DNA from: Mucidula mucida
Lineage: Eukaryota > Basidiomycota > Agaricomycetes > Agaricales > Physalacriaceae
Direction: 5' to 3'
NCBI GenBank assembly: GCA_015501055.1
Contig: JADNYV010000016.1
Location: forward strand, 1-64,000
DNA: 64,000 nucleotides
Part shown: positions 34,863 through 48,823 of the stretch, piece by piece
How positions within the stretch are numbered: the stretch's first letter is position 1
Layout: each line of letters opens with the position of its first letter
The notes under the pieces: generated by a model
Database searches by the model: none
What the model saw: the letters and a program-made list of their open reading frames with translations, nothing else
What the model was told of the DNA's origin: nothing
Position numbers and translations under genes: made by a program

Positions 34863-37800
34863 ATGTCGGTTCGCGTTGCAGATGTCGTGAACCAAGCTGT
34901 GCAACACGGCAAGGCGAATGGAAATGCGACGGAGAGCATTTCAGACGGAGCCGCGGCCTCGTCGAGTTCGGCTACTCCAACACCGCGTATGCCCAGCCAC
35001 GAATTGCCGCAACAACGTGTCGCTCATTTCCGAACTCCACCAACTACGCCTTCAATGAGGACAGGACCGCCGCGTTCGCTATCCTACAGCTATTCCACGC
35101 CTAATTCACCCGCAGCATCGCGCAGCAACTCCAAGCACGAGACAAACGAGAACACGGTCAACGAGCAGGGCGAATTTCCCTTTCTCTCGCCACCCTCCGA
35201 CTTTCGCGACGCCTTTGAGAACCGGAATGGCATGGTGGACAGGAAGGGGAAGAAAAGGGAGAGCAAGATTATAGACGAGAGCTGGAATCCGCTCAAGTGG
35301 TTCCACGACTCGCCAAAGGAAGAAAAGGACGGCTTCAACTTTGACGACAGGCCCTCGGCCCCCCATTCCACCGACCTCAACCATACAGACTCTGAGGAAG
35401 TGTCCAAACTGCCTCCGTCAGGTTTAAAACGCGCCTCGTCGGTGCCTCATTCATCGACCGATCGCAAGTCAAACGGCACCGCAAAGTGGGGAAGGCTTCG
35501 TTCTCTCATTCCCAATGTCCACAGCAAAAGCCCAGTGACTCCTGGGCCGTCCGCTGTCACATCCCAGGCTGTCAACATTACCGACGAGCTCATCACCGGC
35601 GGTCTGTCAACGCTCATGCTCCGCCTTTGGTTCGAACGCGACGAGTACGACCAGCGCCGCATCCCTCTCCTCTTCCATCGTCTCCGAATTCGCGTAAGCG
35701 ACAGCCTACATCCTCTACACGGCCACAAATCCGTGTTTCGCATCGAATGCGAGTACGCTAATGGTGCCGCGCGATGGGTCGTTTACCGACAACTACGTGA
35801 CTTTATCTCCCTCCACTACCATTACAGTCTTTCGAACGCGTATCGCCGCAATGTAGAGAAAATGCCCGAGTTCCCAAAGACTAGTAAGCATATTTCACTG
35901 CTGTGTCGGCGTTGCTAATCCGGCCTAGGTCTGCCATATTTCAAGTTCCTCCAAAAGGAAGGTAGGGAAAAAGGAAATCAAGTCGGTCATGCAGATTTTG
36001 CTCGTCTGCAGCGCGAAGCTATGGAAAATTACCTTCTTGATCTCATTCGTGCAGTTGTAAGTTTTCAAGTTGTTGCCAATGGTCAGAATTTACGCGTTAT
36101 ATAGATGTTCCATCCAGCTGCAAACCGTCTTGCCGGGTTTCTGGAAATAAGTGCGCTATCTATGTACTTGTCCCATTCTGGCGGTGCACAGTACAAGGCC
36201 GGGTATCTCCAAATTGAACCGATGGACAAGAAGAGCGGGTTCGGCCGCAAGGGCGCCGGTTGGAGAGCTAAACACGAATCAAGATGGTGCGCGTTACGTG
36301 AAAGTTATCTTGTTGCACTCGAAGAACCTGGAGAGGTAACCGGTCCATGTAAGATTTCCGCAAATAACTGACGTTTCATCTAGTTGAACGTGTGGGATTG
36401 TTTCTTACTGGACTCTGACTTCAAGATAGAGCGCCCGAAACGCTACTATCGGCAAGGATTGAACCTTCTTCATGGTGACACTGCTTCTCACGAGGAAGAA
36501 CCGAACGGACATGCGAATGGAGTAGATACTTTCGAGGATGGAGAGCGTATGTCCTTGATAGGATCAATCAAGGGCAAATTTAGTCGTGCATTCCGCCGCA
36601 ATCAGAGCGAGCACTTTCCTTCATCTGCATCCAATGGAGCTCCCGCTCTTCCTAGGGCTTCTTCCTCTTCTTCCTCTTCGTCTGTTTCTTCTAGGGCACC
36701 TACGGCCATGCTTGATCCTTCGACTAATATGAACCCTCTGGCCGCTCCTGATCACCCGGAGGATCCAGCAAATGCTGAGCAGCCTTGGGCAGACAAAAAG
36801 AAGAAACGAAAGAACGAGCATGACGTGTCGAAGCATACGTTCTACATATCCAACTCTCAAATGAGGTTGAAGCTATATGCTCGCAACGAGGTTCGTGCTT
36901 ATTGCGCTTGAATCAACAGCCGCTAAACGAGATACAGCGGCAAATGCTCCAATGGATCACTGCCTTCCAGCGCGTCGCCGCATCCTCGCACTATACTGGA
37001 ACCAATAGATTCGATAGTTTTTCTCCAATCAGACTCAATGTCGCTGCTCAGTGGCTAGTTGATGGTGTGCGTATAATTCTATCTGACTGAGATCGTGTGG
37101 CTAAACGTCACGACAGCGCGACTACTTCTGGAATTTGTCACGGGCCATCATGCTTGCTCGAGAGACAATATACATACATGACTGGTGGCTGTCACCCGGT
37201 GCGTCTATTCTGATTATCGCCCCATCTTGTCGTTCATGTAGACTCCACAGAACTGCAGCTCAGACGTCCAAACAAGGATCGCTACCGTCTTGATCATCTT
37301 CTTGAAAGAAAAGCTAAAGAGGGTGTCAAAATTTTCATCATTGTGTAGTACGTGACCAGTTCGTCATCCTACGTAGTTGTTGCTGACAGCCCGCTCAGCA
37401 AGGAAGTTTCGAGCCGTACGACGCCCACCGATAGCAAGTCAGTTCCTGTCCTTGATACCCCCTTACCACCCAACTAACTCGTGTGATAGTTATACCAAAC
37501 AGCGCATGTCGTCACTGCATCCAAACATTATGGTTCAGAGGTCGCCCTCACACTTCCAAACTGGTACTTTCTATTGGGCACATGTATGTGAAGAAAGACA
37601 AAGGCAGATCGTTATTCTCATCCTTTTTTAGCACGAGAAGTTGTGCGTCATTGACCAAGCTATCGCCTTTATGGGCGGACTTGATCTATGCTTCGGACGG
37701 TATGCGAAGCACCGACAGTGCCTAGTTTGTACTTACAACCAGCAGATGGGATACACCTCAGCACGTCCTTACTGATGACCAAGAGGACACCGAAGGCTCT

Positions 37801-40695
37801 GAGATTTGGCCCGGAAAGGACTACAGTAATGCACGTGTGCAGGACTTCCACACCCTCAGCAAGCCTGAAGAGGATATGTACGATCGCACGAAGGTCCCGA
37901 GGATGCCATGGTTCGTCCTTCTCCTGGTGTCCTCCTGTTATAGTATACAAGTAATCTAGGCACGATGTTGGTATGCAAGTCGTTGGTCAACCTGCTCGCG
38001 ATTTAGCTCGTCATTTCGTTCAGAGGTACGGTTTTCAAATAAGTATGCATGATTTCGCTGACACTGTGCACGTCCAGATGGAATTATCTCCTACGAATCA
38101 AGGTAAGTCAAAAGAGCATTCGTGTCCTTTCAGCAACCCATGGCGTCATAGAACCATTCTCGCGTCATGCCTTTCTTGCTGCCTCCCCCAGAGTTTAGAC
38201 CTGGGGAGTTGACTCAGATGGGCTTGACGGGACCTGCGAAATGCAGATCTGTCGTTCAGCAGGACCTTGGTCTCTCGGGACGCCCGACAGAATTGAGCAT
38301 TCCATACAGAATGCATATCTAAAAGGTTGGTCTTACATTTGTCCGTGTTTCACACGGACTGATACCTTGGTGATTTTAGCTATTCAGATGTCGGAGCACT
38401 TCGTATACATCGAAAACCAGTTCTTCATTACATCGTGAGTTTGCTCTTTGCTGAAGGATCACCTCTTTCTCAACTTGTCAAGGACTGTCGTGAACGACGT
38501 CAAGGTCGAGAACAAGATTGGAGACGCGCTTGTGCATCGTATAATACGCGCTCATCGGGACCGCACACCCTGGAAGTGTTGCATCGTGATTCCATTGCTA
38601 CCCGGCTTTGCCTTCCTGTTGACCATGGTGATGGCAGTTCGGTGCGTTCCCCATAAGTCTGATTGTCTCATTGTTCATGAGATCCTGTACAGATTCGTAT
38701 TATTCTCGAATGTCAAATCGTACAATAGGCCGTGGTCCAAACTCTATATTCTCCAGACTGCGGAAAGAAGGCATCGATCCTGACGATTACATTTCTGTCT
38801 TTTCTCTCCGTAATTGGGGCAAGCTTAGAGACGTCCTTACAACTGAACAAGTATGTCCGATAGCCACGAAGTCGCTCAAGATGCTCATCTATATCAGGTC
38901 TACATCCACGGAAAAGTGTGCATTGTCGATGACCGGCTCGCAATTATAGGGAGTGCTAACATCAACGAACGATCTCAGAGAGGCGATCGTGACTCTGAAT
39001 TGGCTGCTGTGATTCGCGATACAGACATGATTGATTGGTTAGTACTTTGGCGTTTATTCGGCGTTGGCTCAACCGATTGTAGTACCATGGCTGGGAAACC
39101 GTTCAAGGTTGGACGTTTCGCACACACCCTGCGAGTCCGATTAATGAAAGAACATGCTGGCATCGATGTTGATGCATCCTATGAGGACGATCTGATGGCC
39201 CATGATCCCGCCAAACCTGAAGATGAACAGGAACCTTGGGACCCCGATGCTGAACAGAAGTACGGTGTGGAAAGTGGCATAACAAAAGTGAAGCACTCCC
39301 ATCAGACCGCGACAGCTTCTTTATTACGGACTGGTCTTGAAGGACTTGAACAGGGTGAGATTTACTAGACTTCTTTTGGACGTGGACTCATGTATGAATA
39401 GTGGTCTATGGATCGCAGGAAGCTGGTTCAAGGACGGGCGGCAAAGTATTAAACAAATTGCACGTTGACAGAGAGGCTACGGCTGACGTGGGAGACAAGA
39501 CCCTGCATGAAGAACGCACGACATTCACTCGTGAAGGCGACAAGGTACCAGGCTTTGCCTCAGCTATTGTTCCCACATTGGAAGAGAAGCGTGGAAGAGC
39601 AGCTATCGGCCTCTGAAGACGGATTGGAATCCCATCCCGAACTTCAAGATAGCGAAAGCGAAGCAGGAGCAGTCATACATCCAGCAATGGCGCACCCGCC
39701 CAGCCTCGGACACCGAATGGCGATCTTTTCGGCGCGCCCGCTGACGCGTCGAGGTCGGCGAAAACGGACGATCAGCCTCCTCATTCACGCTCAGGTGTCG
39801 ATGATTCTACCGAGGAGGAACGTGCGGCTCCGAGAGCTCGTTCTACCATACGGAGACAATTGGCTAGTAAATTAGGCAGTAAAACCTGGACTGTTACAGC
39901 TAAACGACCTCATGTGGATCCCGACGCCTTCGAAGACCCGGTGTCGGACTCTTTTTGGAAGGAAGTGTGGGTGGCGTGTGCAGTTTATAATGTTTGTTCT
40001 TCGACTTCGCCTCTCAACAAAACTAATGGCTGAATTCCCCGAACAGACGGAAGTATTTCGGAAAGTGTTCCACGCGGTCCCGGATGACTTGGTCACGACA
40101 TGGAAACAATATAAAGAATTTGTGTTGCACCACGAAAGGCTAAATAAACCTGTCAGTGCTACTGCGTTAATTCTCAATTTTCCGGTATTGACATATCGAT
40201 AGCCCCGGGATTCGAGCACGCCGGAGGCAGTCGGACGAGTTCCTTCGGAGACTGGCGATGAGACTGTACCTTCTGACACGGGCGAAAATCTTGCTGAGCA
40301 TCTAGAAGACAGTGTGCATCCGAATGAGGACGCGACCACGGACCCTGATATGAACAGCAGCACCCCAGGTCTGGAGAAAGAGCCGAGTCGTTCTCGCAGT
40401 CGTGCGACTCGAGGTGTCGAGCCTTTTACGAAAGCAGAGAGGGATGAGATGGAGAAGCTGCTTGGTGAATTGTGTGGGCATCTTGGTTCGTGAATTATCG
40501 CTATTGCTCTAGATCTTTCTGTGAACTGACGTGGGTGCGCAGTTTTGTATCCAACGCGGTTCTTGGAGGGTGAGGATGTTGCAAACAACTTTTTGTTCAA
40601 TGCCGACCGGTGAGTCACAGTGCTTCATCAGTGCGCGAGACGCGGTGCTTATTTTATTCTTCACTAGGCTTATGCCGCTCCCTATCTACGATTGA
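34863..40695 (+). CDS. PLD1: Phospholipase D (PX-PH-HKD, PLD1/Spo14 type)
   Basis: Hydrolyses phosphatidylcholine to phosphatidic acid for membrane trafficking and signalling. A long Ser/Pro-rich, likely disordered N-terminus (about 250 residues, start MSVRVADVVNQAVQHG) precedes a PX domain (RLRIRVSDSLHPLHGHK to MPEFPKT). A PH domain follows (AGYLQIEPMDKKSGF to RWCALRESYLVALEEPGE). The catalytic core has MLARETIYIHDWWLSPEL, the first HKD motif HEKLCVID (about 37631) split from WAH by an intron, and the second HKD motif HGKVCIVDD (about 38900) followed by GSANINERSQRGDRDSE. The C-terminal tail is acidic/Ser-rich and ends LYPTRFLEGEDVANNF...LMPLPIYD. Many introns are present. The frame around 39560-39900 needs at least one join I could not settle. 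Confidence 0.92.
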
Positions 40696-41058
40696 TTGCT
40701 TTTGCTATCTAGCGGACGTACTTTATTCATCAAGTAATACACTCTACATCTGTACAGTAACCACTTTTTTGTAGGAAATACACTATACCAGGCCGCCGTT
40801 TGCCGTTCATTTTCATGTGGTGGTGTCAAGAAGCTGTTCTAAGGATAAACTGAGGTTTCTGGATGTCGTGTTGTGAACACCTTCATTCTTAGTATTCCTT
40901 GGAAGGCTAAGATGGCTACTTCGAAGTTATACGAGTGGTTGAATGATTCCAACTATGCTCTCACAGAAAGAATGATGTCAGAGTTTCCGTTCAATTGTCG
41001 ACATTACAAAGCGCATCTAATATACAATCGTTGGGTCGTCTATATAAGACCCTTTTAT
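40696..41058. other. Intergenic between convergent PLD1 and LYS1
   Basis: About 360 bp of AT-richer sequence holding both 3' ends. No feature seen. Confidence 0.4.
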
Positions 41059-42335
<1,277 letters not shown>

Positions 42336-42952
42336 GGAAACGATGTGGTTGAAGATCAACTTGGAAAACTTGACTCGATGTCCTTATCTAATCGGTGGGC
42401 TCGGTCCGGTCGAGAATGACACCCAGAATTTTGTATGTTGATTTGAAGGCGAGACCTGTTACAATGCACACCATCTACACCCTTATACAAGTCTACTGGG
42501 CGATATATACGTAGCAGCAAGCATATCGTGTTCAAAACATACGTTCAGGGCCGTGTAGACGAGAATGGGCATGAACGTCTAAGGAAGGGTCACGAGAGCA
42601 GGTTGGAGCGTTCCGAGACAGTAAACACGTCGCGTCGCTCAGCCTTCGTTGATATTAGCACGCGTCGAGACCTTCATTGAGAGTGCGCGAATCAATGGGA
42701 ATTCTGATGACGAATGACGAGCACCACTGTAGCATGCTCATGGGTAATAACTGTTTGCCGAGCGATGAGCGGTCGCCATGGCCGCTCACACAAATGGTGC
42801 TCCTGTCAGCTGAACGCGTCAAGAAATACAAAAATAAATAGATAACTTATGTGATGTACGGAGATCGGGCTCCTTAGGCCGCAGCTCCATCACCCTCTTT
42901 CTTTACGACCACCTCTTTTACACCAACTCTGCCTTTATTTCGCTCCTTAATC
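42336..42952. promoter_or_regulatory. Shared divergent promoter region, LYS1/amylase
   Basis: 617 bp between the start codons of LYS1 (-) and the amylase (+). A CT-rich stretch immediately precedes the amylase ATG, a usual transcription-start context in basidiomycetes. I did not identify specific operator sites. Confidence 0.35.
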
Positions 42953-44943
42953 ATGGTTCGCTCTTTACCAACACTACTCTCCCTTACACTTCTCGCGCCT
43001 GCCGCGTTGGCTGCGTCTGCCGATGACTGGAAGTCCCGCTCCATTTACCAAGTCTGCCCAAGTCTCTTGGCCCTCAATAAAGACCGCTTATATTTCTTTG
43101 TTAGCTTATAACGGATAGATTCAATAATGTCAAAGACTCCTCTGCGTCGTGCAATTCGGAGGACCGCAAGTACTGTGGAGGCACCTACCAAGGAATCATC
43201 GACAAGTTGGACTATATCCAGGGCATGGGCTTTGACGCCATTTGGATCTCGCCTGTGGTGAAAAACGTAGACGGCGAGACGGCGAATGGCTTTGCCTATC
43301 ATGGGTGCGTATTGACCCGTCCGCGTCGTCCAATTCATTCTTATACTTTCTTTCTAGATACTGGACAGAGGACATCAACTCTCTAAACTCCAACTTTGGC
43401 TCCGCTGACGATCTCAAGAGCTTGGCGACTGCTCTTCATGACAAGAACATGTACTTGATGGTCGACGTTGTCGTGAACCAGTACGTTGCCCGAACGTATT
43501 ACTTTACTCCAAGCTAATTGCAATTCATAGTTTCGTCGCCAACCCTTCCGGGGACTCCCTTCCTCAAACCTTCGACTACTCTACCCTCCTCCCTCTCTCG
43601 GCATCGTCAGACTTCCACGCAGAGTGCTTCATAACCGACTATGACAACCAGACGGACGTTGAGCAATGCTGGCTGGGTGATGCTTCGATGCCTCTACTCG
43701 ATGTCGACACGGAGAACTCTACCATTGCGCAAATGTTCAACGACTGGGTCGGGAATCTGGTGAAGGAATACAGCATCGACGGCATTAGGATTGATACCGT
43801 CAAACATGTTCGCAAGGATTTCTGGCCTGATTTCGCTTCTTCTGCTGGGGTGTTCACAATTGGCGAGGTATGTCCTTGTGTGAGCTCTCTATTTAGCGCT
43901 TATAAACATTTCCAGGTCCTGAACGGCGATACCAGTTATGTTGCTAATTACACTGGTACGTTAATATCCTACAATCGCGTTCACCAACAACTCATTTCTT
44001 TCCACAGAGGTCCTAGACAATGTCCTCGATTATCCGACATGGTATACGCTCACGCGGGCCTTTAACACCACGTCTGGCTCCATGTCCGAGTTGGCCACCC
44101 AGTACACTGCAGCACAGGGCGCGTTCAAGAACGGGCTCTTCATGGCTGGCTCGTTCTTGGAGAATCACGATCAGGCCGGTTCCAGTCTCATACTACCGAT
44201 GAGGGATTGGTAAAGAACGCCATCACCTGGACGTTCATCAACGATGCTATTCCCATCTTGTATTATGGACAAGAGCAAGGTTATACGGGAGGCGAGGATC
44301 CGTATAACCGCGAGGCGTGAGTTACCTGCTCGTCGTCTCCAATAGTCACTGACCAAGCTATGATTTTAGCCTGTGGTTCAGCGGATATGAGACTAGCAAG
44401 ACTCTCGTAGAGCATGTCACTTCGTTGAATGCTGCGAGGAAATTGGCCATCAGTATCAACAAGGACTTTACGAGCACTGCCGTGAGTCTCCCAATAGTCT
44501 TGATTAGTCTTCGTGCTGAATGAGTCTTCACAGTCCAAGTTCATCGACCAATCTGACGAGAGCACATTGGCCATCTCCAAGCCACCTCTCTTGACGCTGT
44601 TGACTAACACGGGCTTTTCGGGTTCTGCATCGTGGAGCATTCCCAGTTCTGCCAGCTTGTTTTCCAAGGGCGACACTGTCGTCGACGTCGTGTCATGCAA
44701 TACGTACACAGTTGACTCGAGCAGCGGCGATTTGTCTATCAAGGCAAGCAGTGGATTGCCCAAGGTAAGCCCAAATGCGATATAACTGCCCTTTCTGATG
44801 TTTTGTTACAATAGGTCATCGTGCCACAATCAAAATTGGACGGAAGCGTCTGCTCGACGACGACAGATGCCGCGTTGTCTGTTGGGGCCAACAGGACGCT
44901 TATAGTGGCTGCTGTAGCTGGGATTTTCTTATCAATACTTTGA
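42953..44943 (+). CDS. Secreted GH13 alpha-amylase with hydrophobic C-terminus
   Basis: Cleaves internal alpha-1,4-glucan bonds. The signal peptide [20 protein letters not shown] is followed by [10 protein letters not shown] and, after an intron, [11 protein letters not shown]13 motifs in order: LMVDVVVNH (region I), [11 protein letters not shown] (region II, nucleophile Asp), GEVLNGD (acid Glu) and ENHDQ (region IV). Cys pairs [16 protein letters not shown] match fungal Taka-type amylases. The C-terminus, after [16 protein letters not shown], is hydrophobic ([14 protein letters not shown]), as in GPI-anchored fungal amylase-like proteins, so the enzyme may be wall- or membrane-bound. Eight or more introns. 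A one-base frame break at 44175-44176 (CC) lies directly after ENHDQ; one extra C restores [10 protein letters not shown]. Confidence 0.93.
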
Positions 44944-45054
44944 AGTGCAAACGGACAATCAAGGACATACATTTCTGGGACGTTACAGTAGAGTATAATA
45001 CCTGTAGTAAAGTGGACGTGATATATAGACTAAGATAGAATTGAAGTTTTCTTT

Positions 45055-45799
45055 TTACGTCTGTGTCGCGTTCGAGGGCGCTTTGGAGACGGAGGTGAGT
45101 GCAGGTCGATGATGGGGAGTTTCGTGCGGGTGGTCTCTGAAGGATTTATGAGGCCATTGGTTGCGTAAGGATGGTATCGGAGTTGGGATGCTGAGACTGG
45201 AGGGCGTGTTTTCGAAGGGGGCGCAACTGTTCAAAACCATGTATTGAGGGAATGATGTCAGAGTAGACACCTTTTCTTCGATGACCTCTTTTCGGCAACG
45301 CTGAGGTGCAGCAGAGGCGATTATAGCTTGATAGTCCACTGCAATAGCTTGGGCGCGTCTGCGTCTTTCTTTCCGCTCGTGTTTGGTATCTTCCATTTCC
45401 GCTTGGGACGTCTGCATTGATCGTTTGGCAGGTGAAGCATTAACGAAAGACAAAACGCACTGCACGGCTTGATTCACCGCTTGTTTGGACAGTCTTATGG
45501 ATTGAGGACCGTTTGAAGTGGACCAGAGTTTGAAGACTGTTACTTGAAATTGGTTCGCGAATTGAGTCAAATTAGTATGACAGACCAAGTTCGCTTGGTG
45601 GTGCTGCCGGCTCTTGGCTAGGAGCTTGTGTATATGCGACTGTCGTATCCAATGTGTTTTGGAGGTGTTCATTGAGAGTTTGGACGAGCTCGACATCGAT
45701 GTCATCCGACTCGTTGGCAATAAGAGTTTCCCGGGATATAATGTGAGAGCATTCGGGCAAGAGATGTGGATTCGAAAAGCGCGGCACGCTGTGTGCCAT
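45055..45799 (-). CDS. Unknown basidiomycete-type protein
   Basis: I do not recognise a family. The start MAHSVPRFSNPHLLPECSH leads into a Glu/Asp/Asn-rich helical stretch. After a frame join near 45585 the protein continues NLVCHTNLTQFANQFQVTVF. It then has a strongly basic segment (KHERKERRRRAQAIAVDYQ) and a Ser/Pro-rich C-terminus with SLRNQWPHKSF. It could be nuclear given the basic patch. The start codon lies 59 bp from the IWR1 start on the other strand, so the two probably share a promoter. Confidence 0.55.
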
Positions 45800-45858
45800 G
45801 ATGGGCAAAAGTAAAGGAGGAGGTGCACGTGCTCTGCCTCTCTTTGCTTCCTGCCATC

Positions 45859-46949
45859 ATGCAGACCGAGCAGCCTGTCACGATTCTGCGCATAAAGCGC
45901 AAACGGAACGAGGAGCCCTGGACGCTCTCGTCGTCGAGGATACAGCACGCAGAAAGAAATCGCGGCCAGGAGGCGTCTTCAAGTTTGCGCAGACAGTCGA
46001 GGATGAGGCGTGGAAGGACCAGAAGATCCAGCAGCAGATCCAGGTCTGTTCTCCGTGGTGCCAGCGCTTTCCTGTGCTGATTCTCGCAGGCTGAAGTCTC
46101 GCGACTGGCATCGGTGCCAGAACAGCCCCCCGTGCCCGCAGTCGCGCCTGTAATTCCCGCGACGACTAAAGGACGACGCGTCTCGAACGAGTTTTCTCGG
46201 CGGTACACTATTTTGGAACAAGACTCTGAATCAAAGACTACGAGCCTGTATGCCTCTCGTCTTCTCTTACCCCCCCACGTTTATGTGTGGTTTCCACAGA
46301 CCCAAAGTCGTGTCCGCTAACGATAAAGCTCAATCGCCTGCAAAGTTTGCCATGTTTGATGCGGTACCTGAAATAGATGAAAGCGCTGCGATGGATGCTG
46401 AGATGGAGAATATCATGCCTTTGTTGAAGGCGTATCTGAGTGGTCGGTTGTTTGTACTCTTTTTCTTGAACATTCACCTCATCAGATGTGCAGTCAGCGA
46501 ACCGACATTGGACCCGGCTATTGAAAAGGACGACGACTATGTTTGGGATGTCTTCTACCATCGGCCTTCGACGTTGAGCGAGTGGAATTCTGCGGCGACC
46601 GTCGGGACATTGTAAAGGATTTATCGTCGTGGTGCTCGTCTACTCATGATACTCACTAGGACTGGCTTACCTCCTTCCTTGACTGACCCATACGACTCGG
46701 ATTCTGAATCCGAAGTCGAAGATGACGCTGACGAGGACTCCAATGGTACAGTGCCTGTTTCATGTTGGACGTTGAATGGATTCATGCTTTATAGCCGAGG
46801 AGTACTACGCCAACGACTACCCCGAAGACGAGGATTCCTCCGACTGGGGCAGCAGTGGTATGTGTTTTCATATAGCTGTCGCACCCGTATCTCAAGCCTT
46901 TCGTAGATGAATTCACGAGAACTCTGAGGACAATGATAATTCTGACTGA
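45859..46949 (+). CDS. IWR1: RNA polymerase II nuclear import factor Iwr1-like
   Basis: Iwr1 binds assembled Pol II and directs its nuclear import. The start ATG gives MQTEQPVTILRIKRKRNEEP, with the bipartite-type basic signal typical of the Iwr1 N-terminus. After one missing base at 45916-45918 (CCC) the frame continues LDALVVEDTARRKKSRPGG and FKFAQTVED. Later exons give SNEFSRRYTILEQD, KFAMFDAVPEIDE, the core motif DDYVWDVFYHRP, an acidic block of alternating Asp/Glu/Ser and EYYANDYPEDEDSSDWGSS. An acidic end (about 46910-46949) needs one more base to read in frame. The core motif plus acidic tail make the assignment firm. Confidence 0.87.
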
Positions 46950-47368
46950 AAACTTTTATACACTGATTTTAGATACCTTTTTTTACAGCATTTAACCAAC
47001 ACATTGATAGATCCACACCCCAAACCCATTTTAACCATTTGTAGCAACATCCTGTAGTATTGACCCTTTCGCTTTTTGCCTTCTGTTTACCGATACCGAG
47101 GCGTGAAATAAAAGATATTTTGCACTTGAATGCCTGTGGTACATCTTTTGGCCACACGCCACGGACGCCACATCAACTGTTCCTCGTCCGGATGGTGTAG
47201 TATGATGCAAGGCCTTCAAAGGAAGTACGTGCAGTCAAGAGGTATTTGAGATTGGTTTTCTCTTCACAGTGATAAGAGTGCAGTCTTTCACCGGGTCGCA
47301 ACTATGAACATAAGGTCGAACACTGAATTGGCACTGAAGAGACAAAGTAGAAGAGGCGCGACTACTGG
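46950..47368. other. Intergenic with one arm of a dispersed repeat
   Basis: About 420 bp, AT-rich. Positions 47192-47208 hold the 17-bp string ATGGTGTAGTATGATGC that recurs at 48675-48691. No gene seen. Confidence 0.5.
47192..47238. repeat. Dispersed direct repeat, left copy
   Basis: A 17-bp exact core (47192-47208) followed by partly conserved CCTTC and GCAGTCAA blocks, matching 48675-48711. The two copies flank the unknown minus-strand gene at 47369-48276. Confidence 0.7.
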
Positions 47369-48276
47369 CTATGTACCCGGCGTGATAACTCGCTGCGATG
47401 CTTCTAAAAGAGTAAAAAAAGCAGAGCTGGAGTAACTGACGGCCTCTGCACCCTCATCTGCAAAAACAAGGTAGAATATCTTGTCGTCCTCTACTGTCAG
47501 GAAACACGAAACCCGAAACGCCTCGTCACCCATATCGCCAGTCGTCACAAAAGTGAGTCGGCTGAGAGATTCCGGGTTGAGCCTGTAAAGACCTACTTCT
47601 ATCGGTGTGCGGGGATAGTCCAGAATGTCGCTCCAGGAGAATGGCTTTCCGGGTAGAACGACGGGATATTCAGTGGTGGGGCGCAGTGGCGCTGATGCTG
47701 GTGCTGCAGACGTGTTTGCACCGGCGCGTCCGCCAAAGTACTCTTTGATAAGCGGGTGTGGGTTTTGCGGAACGACAGCGTGATAGGGCGCATATTGATG
47801 GTTCGCGCTAGTACGCTAGGGGTTAATCTCGATACAAGAATGAGACAGCAAGCGTACAGACTGTTTAACCGTGATACTCTCCAAAATCGCCTTGTGAACC
47901 GGGTACTTGAGCTCAGAGACAAGGGTCAGCTGGAGACGGCATAGATACATGGCCGTGTTCAAGGCTTCGACATGACTCAAAAAAAGCAGTTAGAAGATAC
48001 AAATCGAGATATATGCTTATGTACTTACTCGTAGATTGTCACACATTCCTTTTCAAGTAACTTCTCCCCAAGCAGAATGTGTTCCTCATAACTGTCGCGT
48101 GTTGGGACAGTGCCAATCTGCGGTGCCTTGGCGGCGTACGCCTGCCACGCCTCAGCGTACGCGTTAGGATCCGTCCGCAGTACCGCGGAGTGCTCCTCGG
48201 CAAGTCTTTCCCAGTCGAATATTTTCTGGCCGAGCTCTTCGACCAGGGCACGATCTGCAGCGTTGAGTCTGGCCAT
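47369..48276 (-). CDS. Unknown small conserved-looking protein
   Basis: A three- or four-exon gene. The start gives MARLNAADRALVEELGQK, then a helical segment with EEHSAVLRTDPNAYAEAWQA and YEEHILLGEKLLEKECVTIY. The middle exon reads YLCRLQLTLVSELKYPVHKA. The C-terminal exon reads QYAPYHAVVPQNPHPLIK, an Ala/Pro linker, then SWSDILDYPRTPIEVGLYRL and DKIFYLVFADEGAEAVSY, ending ASQRVITPGT. Codon structure and splice joins support a real gene. I cannot assign a family and see no signal peptide or membrane segment. Confidence 0.55.
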
Positions 48277-48630
48277 GATAGTTCTGGTGGTCGAGTAGGA
48301 TGGCGAAATGAGGAATTTCAAATTCTTACCGTACTTTAGGGCACGTGATAGTCACCTGACGCTCTCCCGGTGCCAACAAATGCACAAAAAATTTCTGTTC
48401 CTCCGGGGGGCGCCACACTCGAGCAGGCATGTAGAGATTACATATCTGAGCACACGGACGCTCATCTTGCACCCAACCCGTCCTATGGGGGTGGGTACCG
48501 TAACGGTCACGGCCTTATCCGCTAACTGTGACGGCCGTCTATGTGGCGCAGCAAGAATGCTTTGAGGACACTGTCAATGAGTTATGTTGAAACCGCTCAT
48601 TTTCGCTCATTTGCTTGAGTTATACCAGAT

Positions 48631-48654
48631 TATGAGTATGAGTATGAGTATGAG
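48631..48654. repeat. (TATGAG)4 microsatellite
   Basis: Four perfect tandem copies of a hexamer, directly readable in the sequence. Confidence 0.95.
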
Positions 48655-48674
48655 TATTACTGCTACACATCCTT

Positions 48675-48711
48675 ATGGTGTAGTATGATGCTGGACCTTC
48701 CGCGCAGTCAA
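48675..48711. repeat. Dispersed direct repeat, right copy
   Basis: Exact 17-bp match to 47192-47208, followed by the same CCTTC and GCAGTCAA blocks with 10 bp less spacing. Confidence 0.7.
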
Positions 48712-48823
48712 AAACGTATGTTGGAAGAGTCAAGGACTACACGTCAATGATACATTCATTTCAGCATTTCACACCCATCAAAATACCAAATACACATATT
48801 TCCCTCGAATCACCTGCTCCGAT

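Larger units (their letters stand above)
48277..48823. other. Intergenic with microsatellite and repeat arm
   Basis: About 550 bp. It holds a (TATGAG)4 microsatellite at 48631-48654 and the right copy of the dispersed repeat at 48675-48711. Otherwise nothing. Confidence 0.55.
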
